A DNA stretch of 64,000 nucleotides. It comes from Streptomyces sp. PsTaAH-137 (lineage in GTDB: Bacteria > Actinomycetota > Actinomycetes > Streptomycetales > Streptomycetaceae). Shown piece after piece: positions 51,903-59,932 of the stretch. Both the position numbers and the translations under genes were made by a program. The stretch covers positions 294,435 through 358,434 of the forward strand of contig NZ_QLLY01000009.1 in assembly GCF_003259365.1 (NCBI RefSeq), in the 5' to 3' direction. The notes below the pieces were generated by a model that saw only the letters and a program-made list of their open reading frames with translations, made no database searches and had not been told where the DNA came from. Positions within the stretch are counted from its first letter, which is position 1. Each line of letters begins with the position of its first letter.

Positions 51903-52589
51903 CTAACCCGTCCGGGGGCGCAACGCGTCGACGATCAGGTCGAGCGCGCGCCCGGTCTGCTCGGGTGAGCTGCCCGACGCCGCGGCCAGCGAGACGCCGA
52001 GGAGCAGGGTCGTCACGTCGTCGGGGTCGACGTCGGCGCGCAGGGAACCGCTGCCGGCCCCGGCCGCGAGGAGCTCGCCGACCGCCGCGGTGATCCGCTC
52101 GCGGGTCGGACGGGTCGGAACGGACGTCGGGACAGGACCCGAGCGCAGCATGTCGATCATGCCGTGCTTGGTTGCCGCGAACGCGGTGTAGCGGTCCAGC
52201 CACGCCCGCAGCGCAGGGACCGGGGACAGGTCGCCGAGCAGCTCGGGCGCGGCGGCGGCAAGGGCGTCGAGCTCGGCCGCGTAGACCGCTTCGACGAGCG
52301 CCTCCCGGGTCGGGAAGTGCCGGTAGAGCGTGCCGATACCGACCCCCGCGGCGCGCGCTACGGCGTCCAGAGTGACGGGGCCCTCGGAGGCGGCGCCGAA
52401 CAGGGACCGGGCCGCCGCTAGCAGCTTCTCGCGGTTGCGCCGCGCGTCGGAGCGACCCGCCCGCGTCGTGCCGGCGGGGCGGCCTGTACGGGCGTCGGAG
52501 GAGTCCTGCCCGGGTGAGGCGTCGCCGGACGCGTCATCCCCGGCGTCATCCCCGGAAGAGGGGTGCGGGGGCGGCTCGAGTGCGCTCAA
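51903..52589 (-). CDS. TetR-family regulator
   Basis: 228 residues, TTG start. An acidic, Ser/Gly-rich tail of about 45 residues precedes the HTH: REKLLAAARSLFGAASEGPV, LDAVARAAGVGIGTLYRHFP. The C-terminal ligand domain follows (ALRAWLDRYTAFAATKHGMI). It is divergent from an aldo/keto reductase with two identical operators between; the nearer operator copy directly abuts its start, which overlaps its ribosome site. Confidence 0.9.
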   Translation of the reverse strand: MSALEPPPHPSSGDDAGDDASGDASPGQDSSDARTGRPAGTTRAGRSDARRNREKLLAAARSLFGAASEGPVTLDAVARAAGVGIGTLYRHFPTREALVEAVYAAELDALAAAAPELLGDLSPVPALRAWLDRYTAFAATKHGMIDMLRSGPVPTSVPTRPTRERITAAVGELLAAGAGSGSLRADVDPDDVTTLLLGVSLAAASGSSPEQTGRALDLIVDALRPRTG

Positions 52590-52591
52590 AG

Positions 52592-52646
52592 CGGAGGCTC
52601 CTCCGTTTCATGCTACGGTTGATTTAACGGAGGCTCCTCCGTTTCA
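52592..52646. promoter_or_regulatory. Twin TetR operators between regulator and aldo/keto reductase
   Basis: The 19-bp word CGGAGGCTCCTCCGTTTCA occurs at 52592-52610 and again at 52628-52646. The palindromic core is CGGAG-GCTC-CTCCG; the second copy extends to perfect AACGGAGG/CCTCCGTT arms. Spacing of 36 bp is suited to two dimers on one region. The near copy also covers the Shine-Dalgarno of the TetR gene. Confidence 0.85.
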
Positions 52647-52676
52647 CCTCGATCATCTCACGAGGACAGGACTCCC

Positions 52677-53648
52677 ATGGCTTCTCCCACTCCTTCCCCC
52701 TCCGAGTCCACGATCGGCTCCACGGAGGGTGCCGCGACCACGGCCTTCGGCGCCCCGCGCGCCGGAGGTGCCGGACAGTTCGCCGGGCGCACCGTTTCCC
52801 GAGTCGGTTTCGGCGCCATGCAACTGCCGAGGCTCGCCGAGGACCGCAAGTCGGCTCTCGGCGTGCTGCGCCGCGCGGTCGAACTCGGCGTCGACCACAT
52901 CGACACCGCCCAGTTCTACGGCAACGGCTTCTCCAACGACGTGATCCGCGAGGCGATCCGCCCCGAGGACGATGTGCTCGTCGTCAGCAAGGTCGGCGCC
53001 ACTCCCGACGACGGTCCCATCCACCTCCGCCTCGCCCAGCGCCCCGAGGAACTGCGGGCCAGTGTCGAGGACAACCTCACCAGCCTCGGCGTCGAACAGA
53101 TCCCCGTGGTCAACCTGCGCCGCGCCGACCATGGTCCCGGCCTGCGCGCGGAGGGCGACCAGGACGTCGACCTCGACGACCAGCTCGCCGTCATGACCGC
53201 CCTGCGCGACGAAGGCAAGATCGGCGCGATCGGCCTCAGCAGCACCACGCTCGACGTCCTGCGCCGCTCGCTGCCGGCGGGCATCGTCTGCGTACAGAAC
53301 GCCTACAGCATCGTCTCCCGCGAGGACGAGGACATGGTGGAGCTGTGCCGCGCCGAGGGCATCGCCTGGGTGCCGTACTTCCCGCTCGGCAGTGCCTTCC
53401 CGGGTCTTCCGAAGGCGACCGACGAGCCCGCCGTCCTCGCCGCCGCCGAACGACTGGACGCCTCGCCCGCGCAGATCGCCCTCGCCTGGCTGCTCCACCA
53501 CACCCCCAACACCCTGCTCATCCCCGGCACCGCCGACCCCGACCACCTCGCGGCGAATGTCGCCGCGGGCACGATCCGGCTCGACGAGGCGACCCTGGCC
53601 GCACTCGACGCGATCCCGTCCCGCACGGGAGACATCGAGATCCGCTGA
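52677..53648 (+). CDS. Aldo/keto reductase
   Basis: 323 residues. The TIM-barrel landmarks are RVGFGAMQLPRL, GVDHIDTAQFYGNGFSNDV (Asp and Tyr of the catalytic tetrad), LVVSKVGATPDD (Lys) and GIGLSSTTLDVL-like strands, then LIPGTADPDHLAANV for NADPH. The first 35 residues are a low-complexity Ser/Pro/Ala extension. GAGGACAGG precedes the ATG. Controlled by the divergent TetR protein, so probably induced by a reactive carbonyl or drug. Confidence 0.92.
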   Translation: MASPTPSPSESTIGSTEGAATTAFGAPRAGGAGQFAGRTVSRVGFGAMQLPRLAEDRKSALGVLRRAVELGVDHIDTAQFYGNGFSNDVIREAIRPEDDVLVVSKVGATPDDGPIHLRLAQRPEELRASVEDNLTSLGVEQIPVVNLRRADHGPGLRAEGDQDVDLDDQLAVMTALRDEGKIGAIGLSSTTLDVLRRSLPAGIVCVQNAYSIVSREDEDMVELCRAEGIAWVPYFPLGSAFPGLPKATDEPAVLAAAERLDASPAQIALAWLLHHTPNTLLIPGTADPDHLAANVAAGTIRLDEATLAALDAIPSRTGDIEIR

Positions 53649-53766
53649 CCTTCCGTTCCGGACACCTTGTCCCTCGGAGCCGTCGCCGCGCCTGCCCCTC
53701 TCGGCGACGGCTCCGCCCGGACCGACACCACCCAACCACCCAGCCACCTCGCGACGAGAGCACCGC

Positions 53767-54081
53767 ATGTCCCTGAACGCCGAAGAACGCCGCCGCACGG
53801 CCGAAGAACTCAGGCACAACCTCACCCTGACCGCTCTCACCGACCAGCAGGTCGCGGCCGACCTGGAGTGGACGCCGGCCCGGCTCACCACCACCCTCGA
53901 CATCGAGAACGCCGACCCCGTGGACGTGTGGCAACTGCGCGACTATCTCGCGCAGGCCGTCCGCGACACGGGACACGAACCCGTCCCGTTCACCGTCCTG
54001 ACCGACCGTTCCCGGACGATGGCCCGCGCCTGGTTCGCACTGCGCACGGCACCGCGCCACGACTTCACGCCGGCGAACTGA
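53767..54081 (+). CDS. DUF2316-family protein
   Basis: 104 residues. MSLNAEERRRTAEELRHNL at the start and DVWQLRDYLAQAVRDTGHE in the middle fit DUF2316, helical proteins often downstream of aldo/keto reductases in actinobacteria. It lies 118 bp after the reductase and may share its control. Function unknown. Confidence 0.85.
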   Translation: MSLNAEERRRTAEELRHNLTLTALTDQQVAADLEWTPARLTTTLDIENADPVDVWQLRDYLAQAVRDTGHEPVPFTVLTDRSRTMARAWFALRTAPRHDFTPAN

Positions 54082-54231
54082 GAAACGACGCCGGGCGGCG
54101 CCCGGCGCTGCTGCGTGCGCTCTTCCGAACCCGTGCCGGACCTTCTACCGTGACGGAGACCAGCGGGAGAACCCGACGCAGCGCCCGTGCCGTGGTGGCG
54201 GCGCCCGACAAGGACCGGACGACTTCAGCAG

Positions 54232-54444
54232 ATGAGCGCCCCTCAGAAAGACGCCGTCACGCAGGCAGAGGCCGCCGCCTCCTTCCTCGCCGCGCAGCAG
54301 ATCACCGAGCGGGCGTGCGAGAAATGCGGAACGAGCATCGCGGGCGTCAACGGCCGCTACGCCTGTGGTGGCTGCGGGTGGACCAATCACTGGTCGGAAG
54401 GCCTGTCGCAACTGCCTGAGGCCGGCGACGACGCCGCGCGCTGA
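54232..54444 (+). CDS. Small zinc-ribbon-like protein
   Basis: 70 residues. Two cysteine knuckles, ACEKCGTSIAG and YACGGCGWTNHW, make a zinc-ribbon pattern. The ATG at 54232 has only a weak ribosome site, so the start is uncertain. Conserved pattern seen in uncharacterised Streptomyces proteins. No DNA-binding domain is evident. Confidence 0.6.
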   Translation: MSAPQKDAVTQAEAAASFLAAQQITERACEKCGTSIAGVNGRYACGGCGWTNHWSEGLSQLPEAGDDAAR

Positions 54445-54578
54445 ACGGGCGGCGGTACTTGAACGGTCGTAGCCGCTCATGGGCGCTTCGTGTTCGGACC
54501 GTGGTTCGAGGACTTGCCCGGTCGGCTGGTTTCACGCAACTCCGCGGTGAGAAGCGGAATGTCGGGTACTGGGCCCGC

Positions 54579-54863
54579 ATGGCACCGAAGACCGAAGTTC
54601 TCACGTCCCTGCGGGCCCTACGACAACTCCGCCGAACCCGCGGCTTCTATATGGCGGGTGTCCTGCTGTGGACCGCCGCGGCGGTCTGGACCGGCTGGGC
54701 CAGTCCCGGGAGCCGACAGATGTGGGTTTCGCTTCTGCTCGCGGCCGTCTTCGCCGGCCTGCTGGGAACCGCCTCCCTCTGGCTGCACCGTCTACGGATC
54801 AACCAACCGCACAGGCCGGTGCACCATTCCGCGACGCGAGGCACCAGCGCCGCAACCGGATGA
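54579..54863 (+). CDS. Small two-helix membrane protein
   Basis: 94 residues. MAPKTEVLTSLRALRQLRRT is basic, then GFYMAGVLLWTAAAVWTGW and MWVSLLLAAVFAGLLGTASL are transmembrane helices, with a His/Arg-rich tail. Positively charged ends suggest both termini are inside. No family recognised. Start chosen where the basic N-terminus begins. Confidence 0.6.
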   Translation: MAPKTEVLTSLRALRQLRRTRGFYMAGVLLWTAAAVWTGWASPGSRQMWVSLLLAAVFAGLLGTASLWLHRLRINQPHRPVHHSATRGTSAATG

Positions 54864-55032
54864 GTTCGTGCGGCAGGCGCCCGGACCCGTGGTGACGACG
54901 GTTCGACGGCACCTTGGTGGGATCCGTACAGCCGTCCCGGAGAAGGCCCGCGAGAGGCCGAGCGCTGCGTGCACGCCTCGCAACCCGGGAACCTCGGTTG
55001 CCGGGCGACCTGGACCCGTCACATGGACGCGC

Positions 55033-55401
55033 TCACTGCGCCCGCGTCAACGCGTCGCGGGCGGCGAGGAACCCCGCGATCCTGAACGCCAGGTCGTGAG
55101 AGCCGAACGTGTCGGCACGCGCGCGCCGCAGCACCACCCGAGTGGCGACCACCATCGCGTGCTCGGGACTGCTCAGCTGCTCCTCGATGCCCGCGGCGGC
55201 AGCCGCGAAGAAGCGTGGCAAATCCGAGCTGGGCTCGTAGTCCACGGGCGCTTCCAACGCCACTTCGAAGGTGAAGCCCTCGGCCGCGGGCTCGAAATCC
55301 ACCTCTATCGCCGCGAAGTGCGGCGCGCAGTTCTGCTTCTGATGCAGCACCCGCACACCACGGATCGGAAACGGAGGAAAGCGGGGCAGCGCCGACGTCA
55401 T
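55033..55401 (-). CDS. Stand-alone EF-G domain IV-like protein
   Basis: 122 residues. The run HQKQNCAPHFAAIEVDFEP, then GFTFEVALEAPVDY and TFGSHDLAFRIAGFLAARDA resemble domain IV of elongation factor G: the KQTGGSGQFA, FEP..GFEF and HxVDSSdxAFRIAG blocks. The protein has no G domain, domain II, III or V. Could mimic a tRNA anticodon arm or bind the ribosome A site; an unrelated beta-alpha fold is possible. Confidence 0.6.
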   Translation of the reverse strand: MTSALPRFPPFPIRGVRVLHQKQNCAPHFAAIEVDFEPAAEGFTFEVALEAPVDYEPSSDLPRFFAAAAAGIEEQLSSPEHAMVVATRVVLRRARADTFGSHDLAFRIAGFLAARDALTRAQ

Positions 55402-55539
55402 GCCGCAACGCTACTTGCTGTCCACGGGGACGATCCCTGCTCTGCCAGGCTCACGAAGACGGCCGCGCTGCTCCTCGTACCGACGGGCCCTTGCCGAGAA
55501 ATAGAGGCGGGCCGAGGGTTCAGCGCGCAGAATGACCTC

Positions 55540-55911
55540 ATGTCAAAGCTGCCGGTACGGTCGGTTCAACGTCCCTGCTCGGGTTCGGTGCTGTCCTTGT
55601 GGTCGCAGGACTCAGTGCTGTCGATCGGCTCAGTGGGCTCGGTGCTCTCTGTCGGCTCCGTCGGATCGGCGCTGTCCATCGCCTCGATCGGAAGCGCCCT
55701 GTCCGCCGGCTCGATCGGCTCGGCCCTGTCGTTGATCTCGACGGGGTCGTGGCTGAGCACGGGGTCCTTGCTCTCCGCGCAGTCGCGTTGGTCGGTGCTG
55801 TCCTGGCGCTCTTCCCGCGGCTTCCTGGCCATGGGAGCGGTAGGGGCGGCGGCGGGAGGTGTCCTGGCGCTGCAGATGCTGAAGCCGGGCCATCGTCCGG
55901 CATCGAAGTGA
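55540..55911 (+). CDS. Ser-triplet (nonapeptide) repeat protein with membrane C-terminus
   Basis: 123 residues. From about residue 17 to 85 a serine falls at every third position, grouped in nine-residue units of the form S-[VA]-L-S-x-x-S-[VIT]-G (for example SVLSIGSVG, SALSAGSIG). After the repeats is a Trp/Arg segment and a hydrophobic helix FLAMGAVGAAAGGVLALQML. No cleavable signal peptide. ATG lacks a strong ribosome site. The regular beta-like repeat suggests a solenoid or membrane-associated structure. Unknown function. Confidence 0.65.
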   Translation: MSKLPVRSVQRPCSGSVLSLWSQDSVLSIGSVGSVLSVGSVGSALSIASIGSALSAGSIGSALSLISTGSWLSTGSLLSAQSRWSVLSWRSSRGFLAMGAVGAAAGGVLALQMLKPGHRPASK

Positions 55912-55945
55912 GACGACGGGCTGTCGGCCGGTGGTGTCGCAGAGC

Positions 55946-56308
55946 TCACTCGGCGTCAGCACAGTGGGCCATCGCGTCGCGCAGCGTCGGAAATACCTTG
56001 AACAGCCTGAGCGTGCCCGTCACCTCCAAGCGTCGGCGCGTTGCTGAACTCAGCGGCCCTGCAAGGCAGGGCAGGTCCATGCCTCTTCGTGCCGGCAGCA
56101 GGAGCGCATTGAGAATCTCCGCGCTGAGCTCCACTTCGGACAGGTCGACCACGACCGGCTTCCCCGAGCGGTGACCCATCTCAACAGCCTCCATCAAGCG
56201 CTCAAGACTCCGCTCGCGCTGCGCGTCCTCTGCCAGGGAAACGACGAACTGGCGCTCAAATTGAGCAAGGGGATTCGCTTGCTCAGGGACTGGGCGGCTG
56301 GTCTGCAC
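55946..56308 (-). CDS. STAS-domain protein (anti-sigma factor antagonist-like)
   Basis: 120 residues. The central strand-helix VVVDLSEVELSAEILNALLL and the closing TLRLFKVFPTLRDAMAH match STAS folds. A serine in the DLSEVELSAE region occupies the area phosphorylated in RsbV-like proteins but the DSSG motif is not exact. GTG start with AGGTGG upstream. May be a partner of HATPase or SpoIIE proteins in the window. Confidence 0.6.
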   Translation of the reverse strand: MQTSRPVPEQANPLAQFERQFVVSLAEDAQRERSLERLMEAVEMGHRSGKPVVVDLSEVELSAEILNALLLPARRGMDLPCLAGPLSSATRRRLEVTGTLRLFKVFPTLRDAMAHCADAE

Positions 56309-56519
56309 GCTCTGCCACCTCGATCCCGGCGGATATGACGCTGTACACAAAGTTCTCCCAGAAAGCCTGAGTTCGTCGTTCGGCGACTGCAAGCTACGGC
56401 ACGTCGGCAGCGGGCAACGCTCCGGATTGCGCGGCAGTATCCGGAAAGCGCTGGACGTACGGATGCCTGCGGGGATCACCGCAGCAGTTACGGGACTTCG
56501 TCGCGGCGGCGCGCGCGGC

Positions 56520-56557
56520 GGTCCTCGTCCTGGTCCTGAGCCTGGTTCTGGTCCTGG
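56520..56557. repeat. Hexanucleotide (GGTCCT) tandem repeat
   Basis: About six copies of GGTCCT-like hexamers run directly up to the stop codon of the AraC gene (minus-strand unit AGGACC). Variants such as CGTCCT, GAGCCT and GGTTCT occur. The repeat number may vary between strains. Confidence 0.75.
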
Positions 56558-57547
56558 TCAGGGAGTTCGCAGGGTCTGGGAGGGGGTCTCCCCGAACCGG
56601 GCCCGATAGCGCAGAGCGAACCGGCCCAGATGCGCGAACCCCCACTGGTAGGCGATATCGGTGACGGTGGCCGAGCCCGGCGGCGAGGTCCGCAGCTGCA
56701 TACGTACGCGTTGCAGGCGCACCTCCGCGACGTATGCCATGGGGGACATGCCCACATGCTTGCGGAACGCCTCTTGCAGAGTCCGCAGGCTGACCTGGCC
56801 CATGGCCGCGAGCCGGGCTGCGTCGTACGCCACTTCGGGGCGTTCCCTCACCACGTCCATCACCCGCTTGACCGCGGCCGGGCGCATCTGCGGCGGCGGG
56901 GCCTCCAACTGGGCACGGTAGGAATGATCGGTCGCCAGCAGCAGTCCTTGGAGCAGAGTCTGCTCCAGCCGGCCTGCGATGAGGGGCTGTCGCAGCAGAC
57001 CGTGCGGGATGTCCCAGTCCAGCAGGCACCATCGGGTCAGGTTCGCCCAGCTGCGGCCGGGGCCCCCGGTGACGTCCATGTACGGTTTGAAGCGCGGCTG
57101 CCGCCCCAGCGGCTTGCCCAGCAGAGTCTCCAGCTGGCGGTGCACCGCCAGCTTGTCGACCTTCACGGCGAGGACACGACAGTCGGGCGACCAGTCGTAG
57201 ACGCTGATGTCCCGGGCCGGGTCGTAGACCACGGCCTTGCGCGTGGTGGTGTGCACCGGCGCGGCGGTGCCTTCCTGGACGCCGAAGCCGCCCTGAAGCG
57301 GAACGCAGACGTGGTAGAAGCCCGGCTCGCAGTAGCCCGTCCTGATCTCGGTCCCGAAACTGACGTCGCCGACGGTCAGCGCACCGAGGTCGGCCATGTT
57401 GACCCGGGTGACGAAGTCGTGTGCGTCGGCTCCCCTCACCTCGAGCCGGAGGTCGTAATAGACCTCCGAGAGCACGTGGCTCGCTTCCTCGACGGAACGT
57501 GTGACGAACGTGTTTGTCTCTGCCGCCCGGCTGTGCGTGGAATCCAT
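56558..57547 (-). CDS. AraC-family regulator with AraC-binding-like sensory domain
   Basis: 329 residues. N-terminal sensory domain (VNMADLGALTVGDVSFGTEI, GFYHVCVPLQGGFGVQEG, DPARDISVYDWSPDCRVLAV) and a C-terminal double HTH: ARLAAMGQVSLRTLQEAFRK, MSPMAYVAEVRLQRVRMQL, DIAYQWGFAHLGRFALRYR. Resembles AraC_binding_2/HTH_18 regulators. Monocistronic; no obvious regulated neighbour except unrelated small genes. Confidence 0.9.
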   Translation of the reverse strand: MDSTHSRAAETNTFVTRSVEEASHVLSEVYYDLRLEVRGADAHDFVTRVNMADLGALTVGDVSFGTEIRTGYCEPGFYHVCVPLQGGFGVQEGTAAPVHTTTRKAVVYDPARDISVYDWSPDCRVLAVKVDKLAVHRQLETLLGKPLGRQPRFKPYMDVTGGPGRSWANLTRWCLLDWDIPHGLLRQPLIAGRLEQTLLQGLLLATDHSYRAQLEAPPPQMRPAAVKRVMDVVRERPEVAYDAARLAAMGQVSLRTLQEAFRKHVGMSPMAYVAEVRLQRVRMQLRTSPPGSATVTDIAYQWGFAHLGRFALRYRARFGETPSQTLRTP

Positions 57548-57793
57548 GACCTGCCCCCCTCATAGACAGTCACCAGGATGGTCCGCGCCGGGCCGGGCAC
57601 GCGGGTCGGTGACAAGTCTTGGAGTCGGGTTGACCGCATCTTCGGAGGCTGCTGGCGCTCTTCGCCCGGTGGATGAACGTGCATGGTCCGGGACAGCTTG
57701 CCCCTCGACGATTGCATCGGTGCTCAGGCAATCGGCCGGCAGGCGAGGACCGTACCTGCCCCGTACGACACAGGGCTCTGCCTTGCTGGTAGC

Positions 57794-58141
57794 TCACCAG
57801 TACGTCCCCGTCGACGTCGGGTGCGTCTGTCCCAGGAGACCGCGCTCCAGCCGTGCCTGGTGCCGTACCCGCCTCCTCATGATGATCGCGGGAATGCCGA
57901 GCGCCAGCAGCACCGGGGTCGCGGCGGCGATCCCGAACCAGAGGAAGAGCGCGAGGTAGCCGTAGGCGGCGGCATCCACGTCCGCGTCCGCCTTCACCAG
58001 GAAGGCGATGCTTGCCAAGGCCGCGACCACCATGACGCCCGCTAGGGCGATCGCGAGCCAGAGCAGGACGCCGGCCCGACGCCGGTACCCGGCACTGATG
58101 TCCTGGCAGGCGCCCCGCCGGAGCGCCGTCTGCCGGGTCAC
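57794..58141 (-). CDS. Small membrane protein
   Basis: 115 residues. GTG overlaps the upstream stop (GTGA), so coupled to the 227-residue gene. Two helices: AGVLLWLAIALAGVMVVAAL and YGYLALFLWFGIAAATPVLL, followed by a basic tail (IIMRRRVRHQARLERG). No named family. Confidence 0.7.
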   Translation of the reverse strand: MTRQTALRRGACQDISAGYRRRAGVLLWLAIALAGVMVVAALASIAFLVKADADVDAAAYGYLALFLWFGIAAATPVLLALGIPAIIMRRRVRHQARLERGLLGQTHPTSTGTYW

Positions 58142-58821
58142 TTCTTCACCGAGTCCCAGGCGCCGGCGTTGAAGCTGCGCAGGAGGGCGATGAGCGCGGC
58201 CCCGAGCCGCCAGTCCACGCCGGGTGCGTGTACGTGCAGCTTGTCGCCCTTGGACCTGAACTCCAGCGGCGTCTGCCCGTTCGCGCGCCACCGGATGCGC
58301 CGGGGCGCGCGTGCGAAGCCGCCCTCATTGCCGGGGACGCTGTCGAAGACGCTGATCACGAGGACCACAGTCATCAGGGGCAGCGCGAGCCACCACATCC
58401 ACCACCAGACGATCCTGCCCTTGAAGCCGACCGCTTCGGAGCCGTCGGGCTGTTGCACGGTCCAACGGGTGCGCAACCCCCTGCCGCGGAGCGCCTTGTC
58501 GCGCGTGAGCGTGGCGATGACCTCGCCGCGCGCGCCGAGCACCTGAAACCTTGCGACGCCGCCGCCGGCCGACAGGGTCACCACGGTGGCCACCCGCTCC
58601 CGGCGCTGATCGTCGGCCCACAGAGCGAAGGAACGAGCCCCTGTGCCCCGGCCCGCAAGATACCCGGGGACGCCTCCCGGTGGCAGTTCGCGCTCCACGT
58701 ACACGACCGACGGCGCCGGCCCCGAACCGTCGGAGAAGCTGACCATGCACGCCACCTTCTCCCGCCCCACGCGGTCGACTCGCCTGGGCCCGCCGTACAT
58801 GGTCAGTACGTTGCTGCTCAT
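58138..58821 (-). CDS. Tubby/LURP-one-like or scramblase-like beta protein with membrane helix
   Basis: 227 residues. The N-terminal half is strand-rich (SNVLTMYGGPRRVDRVGREK, LSAGGGVARFQVLGARGEVI, DKALRGRGLRTRWTVQQPDG), a pattern reminiscent of LURP-one-related proteins. A hydrophobic stretch WWMWWLALPLMTVVLVISV follows, then a soluble tail. Function unknown; assignment to the fold is tentative. First of a coupled two-gene unit. Confidence 0.55.
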   Translation of the reverse strand: MSSNVLTMYGGPRRVDRVGREKVACMVSFSDGSGPAPSVVYVERELPPGGVPGYLAGRGTGARSFALWADDQRRERVATVVTLSAGGGVARFQVLGARGEVIATLTRDKALRGRGLRTRWTVQQPDGSEAVGFKGRIVWWWMWWLALPLMTVVLVISVFDSVPGNEGGFARAPRRIRWRANGQTPLEFRSKGDKLHVHAPGVDWRLGAALIALLRSFNAGAWDSVKK

Positions 58822-58969
58822 GATGTCGGCCCGTGGACCGGCGGGGTCAGCCGGGGCATCGTGCCCCTGTCGAAAATGGTCAAGGTTGCCTCCGTGTCGA
58901 GAAGGGAACGCCGTCGCCGGTGCTCCGCGCAGGACAACCTGCGGCAGAGCGACCGGTCCAGCGGTAGGA

Positions 58970-59695
58970 CTACGCAGCGAGCGCGGCGGCCCCATCGAGG
59001 TTGGCGGCCGCGGTCCGCCAGGCAGTGGTCACCGCGACTCGGGCCCGCGCCGTCTGAACGGAGCGGCCACCGGCCAGCGTCAGCGGCGCGCCCACATGAA
59101 CGTGGAGAGCGGGCCGGCGCACGGGCGCCGTGACGAGTCCCGCAAGCTGCTTGACCTTGCTTCCCGAGGTGACGCGGCGGGCGCCCGCCTGCCCGACGGG
59201 TACCACAGGCGCGCCCGTGCGCTCGGCGAGTCGGGCCAGGCCGCTGCGGAACACTCCTGGGGCCGTTTCCGCGACGTCCTTGCGGCGGGGCAGCCCGCCT
59301 TCGGCGTAGATGAGGACCAGACGTCCGCGCTCCAGCGCATCGGCCGCTACGTCCAGCGCGGCCGCCGCACGCCGATCGCCGCGGACGACGGGGATGTGTC
59401 CCTCGCGGGAGAGCGCGCGTCCCAGCAGGGGGACGCGCCACAGCCCCGCTGCGGCCATGACGACCGGCTCAGAGCCGAGGCGGCGCAAGGCGGCGACCAC
59501 GATGGCGGGATCCGCGAGAGAGGTGTGGTTCGCCGCGATGATGCTGCCCGGCGCAAGCACGGCACCCGGGTCTGCGGTCACCGACAGGCGGCCCACGGCG
59601 GGCACCAACAGGTCCGCGATACGGCTGAGCATGAGCAAGCTCCCGGTCTTGACAACGTTGATCGTCATCGTCGGCGACCGACGCCGACCGGACAT
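58970..59695 (-). CDS. 1-acyl-sn-glycerol-3-phosphate acyltransferase-like (PlsC family)
   Basis: 241 residues. The catalytic block AANHTSLADPAIVVAALRRL supplies NHxxxD. The glycerophosphate-binding site reads YAEGGLPRRKDV (EGG instead of the usual EGT), followed by FRSGLARLAERTGAPVVPV. Acylates lysophosphatidate or a related acceptor at the membrane. An ATG nine codons downstream is an alternative start. Confidence 0.85.
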   Translation of the reverse strand: MSGRRRSPTMTINVVKTGSLLMLSRIADLLVPAVGRLSVTADPGAVLAPGSIIAANHTSLADPAIVVAALRRLGSEPVVMAAAGLWRVPLLGRALSREGHIPVVRGDRRAAAALDVAADALERGRLVLIYAEGGLPRRKDVAETAPGVFRSGLARLAERTGAPVVPVGQAGARRVTSGSKVKQLAGLVTAPVRRPALHVHVGAPLTLAGGRSVQTARARVAVTTAWRTAAANLDGAAALAA

Positions 59696-59932
59696 GAGCC
59701 GTCGTACTCATCTTCGGAGTCGCCCTACCCAGACCGGCACCCAGGTGGCCCGCGCACACCAGCATCGCCAGCCGGACGGTTCCGCCTCAGACCTGCTGGT
59801 CACGCGCAGGCGCGGTCATCGGCAGGTGACCGTCGAGCGGCACGTACGCCCCTCAGGTGCGCAGGCGCGCGGTCGCCACCCGGCGCACCATGGGAGACGG
59901 CACGGGAACCGGGACGGGCAGGAGCGGCGAAG

